From the NCBI GenBank assembly GCA_030426765.1, contig JAUHXV010000015.1:1-58525 (forward strand): 58,525 nt of DNA. The letters are read 5' to 3'. This DNA comes from Bacteroidia bacterium. GTDB lineage: Bacteria; Bacteroidota; Bacteroidia; Chitinophagales; Saprospiraceae. A model generated the notes under the pieces. That model saw only the letters and a program-made list of their open reading frames with translations. It was not told the DNA's origin and did no database searches. Position numbers and translations under genes: made by a program. Positions 34,201 to 40,714 of this stretch are shown here, piece by piece (positions within the stretch are counted from its first letter, which is position 1; every line of letters starts with the position of its first letter).

Positions 34201-35228
34201 GAGCCAACGGGATCAATATTGGGAATGGAGCCGGTATAGGTTAAAAACTCATTTGGTGCATCAGGTATTGGTGGGGCGATTGTGATTGTTATCTCCGTGA
34301 GTAAAGCATCTGCAAAAAGCCCAATATCTGAATCAGTGATGGCTACTCCATCTATATCAAGGCAGTCAAAGGGGACGACGCCATTACTGTCATCACAGTC
34401 GAGATCAAGCATGACTTCGCATGGAGCGGGATTGGAATGCTCGAGAAGTGAACTAAGGTATAACACGAAAAGTTCCGAATCGCAAATATGTGTTACGGAT
34501 CCATCTAATAAGTTAATCAATAGAAAAGTGTTTTCCCATGAGTCAGTTCTATCAACAGCCAAAAGGGTTTGGCAAAATGGTGAGGCGGTTAAACCCGAAT
34601 AACCTATACCAGAGGAGCTGGGAATACTAAAAAGCTGAATACTGTTAGATGGATTCATAGAATCTACCTTTACAATACCTTCGGGAGATGAATTAATAAA
34701 ATAAAAATCACCATTATAAAGTGTAAGATCACTAATTGATGTGTACCCTGTAGAGCCAAGTTCTGTTACTTCATCTTCATCAATATTTAATCTGAATAGC
34801 GAAGTACCTGATGAGAAGTGATGCATCGCATAAAAAGTAGTATTACTTGTTGCTACAAAGCCAAATAATTGGGTCTGCCACTCGACAGGGAGAGTATAAA
34901 TTGTCATATAGCTTTCTGAACCGAGATCCACTTCTACAATATCGCCAACACCTGCAACTCCGACAAAGAATGTTCCATTGGGTGCAAAGGAAACAGGTAA
35001 AGCAGATAAGCCAGATGGGTCAAATAGAAAGGTCTGACTGCATTCTGATCCACATCCACTTAACTGCACTTCGCTAAATACTGATGTTCCAAATCCTATT
35101 GCTGAAAAATCTTGACTATGACATTTCTGGCTTAGGCAAAATATACAAATAAAGTTTACTAAAGTATATGTAAAACTTAACTTGACCTTTAAATCAGTGC
35201 AAAAGTGGATTCGAATATAGTTTGCCAA
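31248..35228 (-). CDS. Giant repeat adhesin with gliding-motility-associated C-terminal domain (T9SS type B)
   Basis: About 1326 residues. The frame is open to an ATG at 35312, but the upstream gene's terminator (35249-35282) lies inside that extension, so a TTG at 35228 just before the secretion signal (LSFTYTLVNFICIFCLSQKCHSQ) is preferred. Domains: an N-terminal propeller-like part, PKD-like segments (YAWSTGDATQTILVD), ten Cys-containing repeats ending GCDSIVVTTT (DNA 32280-33500), SprB-type repeats (FTYLWSTTETDQMITGL) and a CHU_C end with IPNIFSPNGDGINDVLQI and IYDRWGNLVF. It should be secreted by T9SS and displayed on the surface, as for SprB-like adhesins. The 5' part is far richer in A+T than the repeat part. 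Confidence 0.85.
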   Translation of the reverse strand: MANYIRIHFCTDLKVKLSFTYTLVNFICIFCLSQKCHSQDFSAIGFGTSVFSEVQLSGCGSECSQTFLFDPSGLSALPVSFAPNGTFFVGVAGVGDIVEVDLGSESYMTIYTLPVEWQTQLFGFVATSNTTFYAMHHFSSGTSLFRLNIDEDEVTELGSTGYTSISDLTLYNGDFYFINSSPEGIVKVDSMNPSNSIQLFSIPSSSGIGYSGLTASPFCQTLLAVDRTDSWENTFLLINLLDGSVTHICDSELFVLYLSSLLEHSNPAPCEVMLDLDCDDSNGVVPFDCLDIDGVAITDSDIGLFADALLTEITITIAPPIPDAPNEFLTYTGSIPNIDPVGSGTSSITLINAGGATFQDFKDALQLIVYQNISQQPTPGLRTIEVQFTTESGAMSNIAEYYIEVEELGHVVVDLGPDQQVCEGTNLILDAGNPGATYAWSTGDATQTILVDQSGQYIVTVSDGVNCPGMDTVLLEVLPNIDVSLAGDTYICDNESATLIIQTDTPFALDIEIQADPGSSFSFSGVIGTFTFTDLPPVPTIYTITSVTPSQGACITLSDPVQFVDVFPSYTFEVDTSLCEGDSIWLGFFWETEAGTYENMLQTFDGCDSFVTTHITLLPAVQIAIDTTTCSASEAGVFITHLDNPNGCDTVVTTTVSLLELDTTYLMTTACSIDEVGVTTTIEAGSDGCDSIVITTIDYIPPVDTTYTFEMSCDTSQGDVQQYVFTAIDGCDSIVVSTTTVAPLDTTYTFETTCDSTQGDVQQYVFTSVDGCDSVVVTTTTYSLSDTTYTFETTCDSSLIDVQQYVLTAIDGCDSVVIVTTTYSQSDTTYTFETTCDPSQGGVTHYAFTSVDGCDSIVTTTVMVLPSDTIYLSDASCVPGDTGVWTMHLVNQYGCDSIVVTQVALLPSDQVYLHETTCQASEAGEFITTHLNQYGCDSVVTRTVELLDVDTTYTFEETCDPAQVDVLQYVYTGTDGCDSIVVETTTLFPLPILIIQSAIDYNGFDISCTDEPDGSAVAIISGTEPFTYLWSTTETDQMITGLSAGDYAVTITDGNGCTAIEVITLEQPDELMMSLEVTEPDCFDQALGAITINASGGVPPYSYAIDGGLFQGGSVFGALGDGIYQLTVMDANECSASEIIAIDVPLMVQVDLGDNQTISLGDSALLEAIINLPFDSIANLAWTGLDTSACANCLTQIVAPVITTAYSVSLTSVDGCSDRDSVTIAVTREQQLYIPNIFSPNGDGINDVLQISADAGVRELSVMEIYDRWGNLVFRFEHKSPDDPTAHWDGSFNGQALNPGVYAYRVVIEFASGETEVRYGDVTLIR
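32317..33075. repeat. Five internal hairpins in the adhesin repeats
   Basis: Perfect inverted repeats sit at 32317-32338 (a full 22-bp palindrome), 32687-32706, 32810-32829, 32933-32952 and 33056-33075. Four share the arm AGACGTAC / GTACGTCT; the one at 32687 is AGGCGTAA / TTACGCCT, changed at two paired positions. They encode DVQQYV (or DVLQYV), and GVTHYA in the variant. Adjacent repeats are about 120 bp apart. Confidence 0.9.
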
Positions 35229-35248
35229 AATGAAGACAGATTGTTGAA

Positions 35249-35282
35249 AAAAGAGTGGACCTTCAATTAGGTCCACTCTTTT
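35249..35282 (-). terminator. Rho-independent terminator of the Cys-rich lipoprotein gene
   Basis: A perfect 13-bp stem, AAAAGAGTGGACC / GGTCCACTCTTTT, loop of 8 bases, with more T on the minus-strand side. It begins 18 bases after the lipoprotein stop (35300) and so sets the end of that transcript and the upstream limit for the adhesin start. A tracts on both sides make it potentially bidirectional. Confidence 0.9.
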
Positions 35283-35299
35283 GAAATCACAAATGAATC

Positions 35300-35809
35300 T
35301 TATGGGTAACACTGTGAAACTTCACAATCCCCATCTACGGAGACTACCCTTGTACCTGGACCAGTAAATACTACATTTATAGATTGCGGACTCAGTTGAC
35401 CATATTGACAACTTACATTTAATGTGCCGCTTGAGGAACCCAAGTTTTTGATAATAAAACTTTGACTCTCAGCCATGCAAAACAGTTTAGATTGGGATGA
35501 TGCAAATGTAATTGAAGAGTTTTTTAGTCCATCAATCGTTGTACATCCTGAAATAATGTCTGAACATGCCGCACCATCACCATCTGATGTGCCACAGAGT
35601 TCAAATTCTACGGAACCTGAAACCCATGAGATTTCACAACAACAGTCATCCATATTAGGACAATCATCACATTCATCTACATATCGATTAGTGATAGCCA
35701 GATCATCATGTGGAAGTGCGTTCGCTAATTCCGTCTTTTGCTCACATCCAATCATTAGAGTGGAAAGTAGTAATGTTAGTAAAATATAAAAATAATGGTT
35801 ATTTTTCAT
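35300..35809 (-). CDS. Cys-rich lipoprotein of unknown function
   Basis: 169 residues from ATG 35809; the ATG at 35830 adds seven residues before a good signal and is less likely. MKNNHYFYILLTLLLSTLMI then GCEQ is a lipoprotein signal with the lipobox ending at Cys22. The mature protein carries twelve more cysteines, including ECDDCPNMDDCCCEIS, which suggests disulfides or metal binding. No family is recognised. The gene is clearly AT-rich and lies in an accessory island, directly upstream of the adhesin and separated from it by a strong terminator, so it has its own transcript. Confidence 0.75.
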   Translation of the reverse strand: MKNNHYFYILLTLLLSTLMIGCEQKTELANALPHDDLAITNRYVDECDDCPNMDDCCCEISWVSGSVEFELCGTSDGDGAACSDIISGCTTIDGLKNSSITFASSQSKLFCMAESQSFIIKNLGSSSGTLNVSCQYGQLSPQSINVVFTGPGTRVVSVDGDCEVSQCYP

Positions 35810-35830
35810 CTTAATATTGTTTACAGGCAT

Positions 35831-36139
35831 TGGCCTCCATACGCTCTCAATGTAAAGGAGGTCACTGCCTTGTTAAGAATTGATTGAAGTCGTGATATAT
35901 TAACGTCGCTTATAACTTGCGACCACCTCGCCTCAGGAAAAGAGGGAGGTGCTACCCTTGTATCTGTGAGCCCGGTGTTCTTTGTAGGTTATCAAAAGCC
36001 TGATAACCATCTTAAAGGATAGTGAACCGCCAAGCTGGCGTTGAGCCCAAGGCAGGACTACTGACACATAGGTATCGATTAGATTTTGGAAGATTGTGAT
36101 ATGTATGGCAGGAAAGTACATGCCCGCTTGGAGTTTATA
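35831..36139. other. Gene-free structured stretch of unknown nature
   Basis: No convincing gene. Hairpins: CACCTC (35924-35929) with GAGGTG (35946-35951); GGTTATCA-6-TGATAACC (35987-36008, perfect); CGCCA-agc-TGGCG (36028-36040). The stretch is nearer the host base composition than the AT-rich lipoprotein gene and contains none of the repeats found elsewhere in the window. It ends where the relic of the DUF1624 gene begins. It could be the non-coding end of a lost mobile element or a structured RNA; neither is proved. Confidence 0.35.
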
Positions 36140-36196
36140 AAATGGTTCAGCGATTTAAAACAACAAAAGAAGCATTGGTGGCTGAGTTATTTGTGA
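36140..36196 (+). pseudogene. Relic of the 3' end of the DUF1624 gene
   Basis: Nineteen codons including TGA encode KWFSDLKQQKKHWWLSYL, identical to the end of the DUF1624 protein (30541-30597). The two copies differ by only two bases, both third-position silent changes (Phe TTT/TTC and His CAC/CAT). Upstream of AAATGG the similarity stops at once; downstream both continue into GTGAG heptamers. No start or upstream frame remains, so it is a scar and not a gene. Confidence 0.9.
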
Positions 36197-36255
36197 GCTG
36201 TGAGGAGTGAGCTGTGAGGAGTGAGCTGTGAATAGTGAGTAGTGAATAGTGAGTA
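36193..36255 (+). repeat. Heptamer array, 9 units, starting at the relic's stop codon
   Basis: GTGAGCT, GTGAGGA, GTGAGCT, GTGAGGA, GTGAGCT, GTGAATA, GTGAGTA, GTGAATA, GTGAGTA without a phase break. The first unit contains the TGA stop of the relic (36194-36196). Confidence 0.9.
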
Positions 36256-36278
36256 GTGAAGATTAATATCAGAAAAAC

Positions 36279-36369
36279 CAGGTCTTGCGTCTCAGGTCTT
36301 GCGTCTCAGGTCTCAGGTCTTGCGTCTTGGGTCTCAGATCTAACCTCTTAGGTCTTGTATCTCACGTCT
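36279..36369. repeat. Heptamer array, 13 units of form NNNNTCT
   Basis: Thirteen units in phase: CAGGTCT and TGCGTCT alternating, then TGGGTCT, CAGATCT, AACCTCT, TAGGTCT, TGTATCT, CACGTCT. TCT is kept in every unit while the first four bases drift, so the 7-bp period is better conserved than the sequence. Confidence 0.9.
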
Positions 36370-36479
36370 TGCAAAGCCGCAAAAGCGCTAAAGATTTTTG
36401 CAAAGAAATCCAGCTTTACTTTTTATGATAAAAAATCTCAGCCCTCACATATCAGGGATATTACTTGAGATTGATTTTG

Positions 36480-36684
36480 CGATCTTACACAATCCCCGAG
36501 CTAAAGCGAATGGCATGGGGCTATTTGTTAACCCTTGAATCTGATTTAACTTTCTTACACAACCCCCGCGAGCTAAAGCTCGGGGCAATTTTTTCACTTT
36601 GCGTCTCGGGAAAAATCCTGCTAAGTTGGTCTAGCACTGAAGTGCGACCAATTCTCATCACTCCATCACCCCATCACCCCATCA
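36480..36684. repeat. REP-like hairpins and octamer array
   Basis: ACACAATCCCCGAGCTAAAGC at 36488 and a fuller copy at 36556 with hairpin CCCC-gc-GAGCT-aa-AGCTC-GGGG repeat the element at 895-922. GGTC-ta-GCACT-ga-AGTGC-GACC (36628-36649) corresponds to 972-993 with a compensating base-pair change. CATCACCC octamers at about 36662-36684 then run nearly to the stop of the ABC ATPase gene (36689). Confidence 0.75.
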
Positions 36685-36688
36685 CCCC

Positions 36689-37360
36689 CTAATCTACCTC
36701 TACAACAGTTCCATCTCCAACCCGGTACACCCGGCCGGGAAAACGCTCGATCAATTGAGCATTGTGGGTAGCCATTAGGATAGCAGTCTGGTGTTCTTTC
36801 GCGAGATTGCGCATCAGGATGAGGATAGCCTCGGCGGTTTCCGGATCGAGATGGCCGGTGGGCTCATCTGCCAGAATGATCTGCGGTTTGTTGAGGACAG
36901 CACGCGCGATGACAGCACGCTGTTGCTCGCCACCGGAGAGTTGGTGCACCGGGCGATCGACGAGGCTCGAGATCTGAGCATCTGTACAAACTTCTGAGAT
37001 GATCCTGTCTTGTGCCTCTTTATCATTCGTACCGGTAGCATCGAGGACAAAGCGCAGGTTTTCATCAACAGTCCATTGTGGAAACAGCTGAAAATCCTGA
37101 AAAACCATGCCCACCTGCCGCCTGAGCATCGGAATATTCTGAGGATCAAGCGATGTGAGAGGTATTCCGGCCACCTGCCCGTCACCCTCTTTCAGGGGCA
37201 AGTCACCCCACAGGGTACGCATCAGCGAGCTCTTCCCACTACCCGTTTTGCCGATCAGGTAGACAAACTCAGCCTGGCTCACAGACAAACTGACCTGGCT
37301 CAGTACTTTATTACCTTCCTGATAGATTCCCGCATTCTTTAAGCTCACTATATCTTTCAT
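36689..37360 (-). CDS. FtsE-like ABC transporter ATP-binding protein
   Basis: 223 residues of a single ABC ATPase domain. Walker [10 protein letters not shown] (about 36-44), Q loop [12 protein letters not shown], signature [19 protein letters not shown], Walker [13 protein letters not shown] and switch histidine MATHN. Length, [16 protein letters not shown] and the aromatic Q-loop fit FtsE, which with FtsX controls peptidoglycan hydrolases at division; LolD/MacB-type ATPases are the alternative. No ftsX-like permease is adjacent; the gene is alone, with a start 113 bases from the divergent ccmE start. M23-type peptidases are the usual FtsEX targets and one is in this window, but the link is speculative. 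Confidence 0.85.
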   Translation of the reverse strand: MKDIVSLKNAGIYQEGNKVLSQVSLSVSQAEFVYLIGKTGSGKSSLMRTLWGDLPLKEGDGQVAGIPLTSLDPQNIPMLRRQVGMVFQDFQLFPQWTVDENLRFVLDATGTNDKEAQDRIISEVCTDAQISSLVDRPVHQLSGGEQQRAVIARAVLNKPQIILADEPTGHLDPETAEAILILMRNLAKEHQTAILMATHNAQLIERFPGRVYRVGDGTVVEVD

Positions 37361-37429
37361 AACGCATTAAAACTCGTTAAATAAGTGCCATTCTCCCCAA
37401 ATCAGGGCGTCCAAATGGCATTTATCCCG

Positions 37430-37437
37430 TAAATTTG
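37430..37437 (+). promoter_or_regulatory. Candidate -7 box of the ccmE-ccmF promoter
   Basis: TAAATTTG followed by C matches the Bacteroidota -7 consensus exactly, 35 bases before the chosen ccmE ATG, in the gap divergent from the ABC ATPase gene. Confidence 0.5.
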
Positions 37438-37472
37438 CATAAAGATTGACAAGAAAAGTGGATACACCGAAA

Positions 37473-37883
37473 ATGATTAAAAAATCCGGAATTAAATTCA
37501 TGCCCATACTGATCCTCCTCCTCATGGGCGGAGGCATCCTCATGCTCATTTCTGCCTCCAAAGATATGAGCACATACAGCACCTTTGCACAAGTCAAACG
37601 ATCTGGCGAAACCGCAAAAGTAGTAGGTGTCCTGGCAAAGAACAAACCCATGTACTACAACGCTGAAGAAGATCCCAATCTGTTTCGCTTTTTTATGACC
37701 GACCAGGAAGGAGAAATCCACGAAGTAACGCTCAATGCCCCAAAACCACAGGACTTTGAACTCAGCGAACAAGTGGTTGCCACAGGTTCATTTGTGGGAG
37801 ATGAATTTGTCGCCTCAAGCATCCTGATGAAGTGCCCTTCCAAATACAAAAACGAAGAGGTGCTGGTCAGAAGCAATATGTAG
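37473..37883 (+). CDS. ccmE: Cytochrome c maturation heme chaperone CcmE, CxxxY variant
   Basis: 136 residues from ATG 37473; a TTG start nine codons earlier is possible but unneeded. One N-terminal membrane helix (about 8-28, KFMPILILLLMGGGILMLI) and a periplasmic OB-fold (TFAQVKRSGETAKVVGVL, VVATGSFVGDEFVASSILM). CcmE carries heme from CcmC to CcmF. The classical heme-binding HxxxY motif is replaced by Cys121-P-S-K-Tyr125, aligned with LAKHDEKY of proteobacterial CcmE, so this is the cysteine variant known from some other lineages. The gene is followed after 7 bases by ccmF, which supports the call. Confidence 0.92.
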   Translation: MIKKSGIKFMPILILLLMGGGILMLISASKDMSTYSTFAQVKRSGETAKVVGVLAKNKPMYYNAEEDPNLFRFFMTDQEGEIHEVTLNAPKPQDFELSEQVVATGSFVGDEFVASSILMKCPSKYKNEEVLVRSNM

Positions 37884-37890
37884 TTTTTCC

Positions 37891-40698
37891 ATGCAGGATA
37901 TTCAATATATAGGAGAGCATCTCCTGCCCGGACGCCTGGGTCACTTTTTCGTCATCACTGCTTTTGTATCCGCCATCCTCTCTATCCTGGCGTATCGCAA
38001 GCGCGTTCTTTTTCCGGATGACCTTTCCTGGCGCAAGCTGGGACGCATCGCATTCAGCGTACACGGCATATCAATCCTGTCCGTGATTGGCATCTTGTTT
38101 TATATCATGATCGGGCAGATGTACGAATATCAATACGCCTGGGATCATGTCTCCGACGATCTGCCGCTCAAATATATTTTCTCCGCATTCTGGGAAGGCC
38201 AGGAGGGAAGCTTTCTTCTGTGGATGTTCTGGCACGTAATCCTGGGCGGTGTACTCATCCTGACGGCAAAACGTTGGGAAGCGGGCGTTATGGTATGGCT
38301 CAGCGCGGTCCAGTTGATTCTCGTCTCCATGATCGCCGGCATTTATTTCACGGATGCGATACGGATGGGCAGCAGCCCGTTTCTGCTGTTGCGCGATACA
38401 ATGCAGGCTCCGATTTTCAATAATCCGAACTACCTTTCGCTGATCGAGGGCAACGGACTCAATCCGCTGCTGCAGAACTACTGGATGACTATACATCCTC
38501 CAACACTTTTCCTCGGATTTGCTTCTGTGACGATACCATTTTGCTTTGCCATGACAGGTTTATGGGAAAAAGACCATCTCGCCTGGTTGAAACCGGTGAT
38601 GCCCTGGACATTATTCTCCACCGGAATACTTGGATTAGGCGTTCTTATGGGTGGCGCGTGGGCGTACGAAGCACTGAGCTTTGGCGGCTACTGGGCCTGG
38701 GATCCCGTAGAAAACATGTCCTTAGTGCCATGGATTGTATTGCTGGCAGCGCTGCACGGTAATTTTATCGCAAGACATACAGGATTGTCGCTAAAGACTA
38801 CCTACATTTTTTATATCCTTTCATTTCTACTGGTTCTCTACTCTACCTTTCTCGCCCGATCCGGAATCCTCGGAGAAGAAAGTGTGCATGCGTTTACGGA
38901 AATGGGACTGGAATGGCAACTCATCGGTTTTATCGCCGTATTTACGCTCGCAGGCATTTACCTGATGATTTCGAGAAACAAGTCAATTCCGGTCGTGGAA
39001 AAAGAAGAAAAAATTCAAAGCCGCGAATTCTGGATGTTTGTTGGCGCGATGGTGCTGGCTTTCTCCGCAGTTTTGATCACCTTTTCAACGAGCATTCCGG
39101 TGTGGAATAAACTCATCGATGTGTATGGTTCGCTCACCGGCAGTGGCGACATGAGTATGTATCACAAAGCGATGCCGCTGGATCCAATCGATCATCACAA
39201 CCGATTTCAATTATGGAATGCAGTGCTGATAGCGATCCTTTCCTCCGTTGCTCAATACCTTCGGTTTGGAGCGATGGCGTGGGATTCGTTTAAAAAGCGT
39301 TTTACAAAGCATATCCTGCTTTCGCTTGCCATAGGCCTTGTCTTTGCGTACCTGCTGTCCCTGTGGATATTCCTCCCGAGCTGGCAATACATCGTCATGC
39401 TCGTTGCTTCAGCGTTTGCTGTTATTTCCAATGTGGACTACATGATTTTCTTTGCAAAAGCTAAACTCACTTCTATGGCTTCAGGCCTCTCTCATGGCGG
39501 GTTTGCGCTCATGCTCATCGGGATCATGGCCAGTGGTTTGAATAAGCAGACCATCAGCCAAAACCGATTTGCACAGGAAGGTATGGCCGAAGGGTTGAAT
39601 GCCGGCGAAAATGCCTTTCTCATCAAAGGCATGCCCATGTTTATGAACAACTACTGGGTGACCTACAAATCGGATACGCTGGAAGGATTTACAAAGAAAT
39701 ATGAAGTTGAGTTTATCAAAGTCAATGCTGAGGGCGATACGATAGAACAGTTTACCACCTATCCCAACATCCTTTACGATCGCCAGCTCACGAAAGTTGC
39801 TACAGCTAACCCCAACACAAAAAAGTATTTAGATCGGGATATTTTCACCTTCATCTCCGGTTTGCCGCCGGAGCAGCAGGATCGTGCAAATATTCGCAAG
39901 GTCGATAGCTTACTGGAATATACGCTGCATTACTTCCAACCCGGCGAAACGAAACGAATCAATCAGTTTGATGTCTCGCTGGACAGCATTGTGCTCGGCA
40001 CACATCACAGTGAATATCACGAGGAAGAAGATGACCTGGTCATTTCAGGTGCGGTGACAATTGCAGACACGCTTGGACAGCAACAACATATTATCCATCC
40101 GACATTGATCGTCCGACAGGGATTGCTGTACAGCCTTGCAGATCAAATCAATGACCTGAATACACGTGTCCGCCTCAAATCCAACACGCTGGATAGTTTG
40201 TTTCCTGTGGAAGCCGCACTCACTTATGAGCCGCTCGTCATCAAGTCAGGTGAAACCCAATCATGGAAAAATCTAAAGATCACCATGGAGGGGATTGACA
40301 AACGAATCGACCATCCAAATTATATCTCCGCAGAAGGGGATATTGCGATTCAGGCAGTGCTTAGCATTCAGGCAGAAAACGGCAAAAATTATACAGCGCG
40401 ACCTTTGTTTTTTATTCGGGAAGGCAGCCCGCTCAATATGAAAGCATTTGTTGCTGATTTGGGATTGCATGTCAAACTCGAACGGATCGATCCGGAAACT
40501 GAAACGTTCCATCTCTTCTTTGCGCGCATGGATGAGGTAGCGAGACTGCCCATCGAAATAGCCGAAGAGGTGCCGCGAAATGACTATATTGTTCTGGAGG
40601 CCATCCTGTTTCCCGGAATCAATTTATTCTGGGCAGGCAGCATTCTTATGTTGTTGGGAATGTTTCTGGGCATGTACAAGCGATTGCAAAAACGATAG
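37891..40698 (+). CDS. ccmF: Cytochrome c biogenesis protein CcmF/CcsA family (heme lyase)
   Basis: 935 residues, longer than E. coli CcmF (about 650), with many membrane helices, a WWD domain (MGGAWAYEALSFGGYWAW then DPVENMSLVPW, about residues 252-280) and conserved histidines such as WMTIHPPTLFLGF. Helices resume to about residue 560, and a long C-terminal periplasmic part of about 370 residues (beta-rich, with FLIKGMPMFMNNYWVTYKSD) ends in one more helix (LFWAGSILMLLGMFLGMYK). It would join heme delivered by CcmE to apocytochromes at the outer side of the membrane. The large periplasmic extension is usual in Bacteroidota. In operon with ccmE. Confidence 0.94.
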   Translation: MQDIQYIGEHLLPGRLGHFFVITAFVSAILSILAYRKRVLFPDDLSWRKLGRIAFSVHGISILSVIGILFYIMIGQMYEYQYAWDHVSDDLPLKYIFSAFWEGQEGSFLLWMFWHVILGGVLILTAKRWEAGVMVWLSAVQLILVSMIAGIYFTDAIRMGSSPFLLLRDTMQAPIFNNPNYLSLIEGNGLNPLLQNYWMTIHPPTLFLGFASVTIPFCFAMTGLWEKDHLAWLKPVMPWTLFSTGILGLGVLMGGAWAYEALSFGGYWAWDPVENMSLVPWIVLLAALHGNFIARHTGLSLKTTYIFYILSFLLVLYSTFLARSGILGEESVHAFTEMGLEWQLIGFIAVFTLAGIYLMISRNKSIPVVEKEEKIQSREFWMFVGAMVLAFSAVLITFSTSIPVWNKLIDVYGSLTGSGDMSMYHKAMPLDPIDHHNRFQLWNAVLIAILSSVAQYLRFGAMAWDSFKKRFTKHILLSLAIGLVFAYLLSLWIFLPSWQYIVMLVASAFAVISNVDYMIFFAKAKLTSMASGLSHGGFALMLIGIMASGLNKQTISQNRFAQEGMAEGLNAGENAFLIKGMPMFMNNYWVTYKSDTLEGFTKKYEVEFIKVNAEGDTIEQFTTYPNILYDRQLTKVATANPNTKKYLDRDIFTFISGLPPEQQDRANIRKVDSLLEYTLHYFQPGETKRINQFDVSLDSIVLGTHHSEYHEEEDDLVISGAVTIADTLGQQQHIIHPTLIVRQGLLYSLADQINDLNTRVRLKSNTLDSLFPVEAALTYEPLVIKSGETQSWKNLKITMEGIDKRIDHPNYISAEGDIAIQAVLSIQAENGKNYTARPLFFIREGSPLNMKAFVADLGLHVKLERIDPETETFHLFFARMDEVARLPIEIAEEVPRNDYIVLEAILFPGINLFWAGSILMLLGMFLGMYKRLQKR

Positions 40699-40714
40699 AC
40701 CGTAATATCTCGTT

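Noticed and set aside
35933..36121. 62-residue frame on the minus strand
   Set aside because: No recognisable content, and it spans perfect hairpins; treated as non-coding.
36193..36255. Heptamer arrays as a device giving stop codons in all three frames
   Set aside because: True for GTGAGTA-type units, but GCATGGA, CATGCCC and NNNNTCT arrays contain no such stops, so it cannot be the general function.
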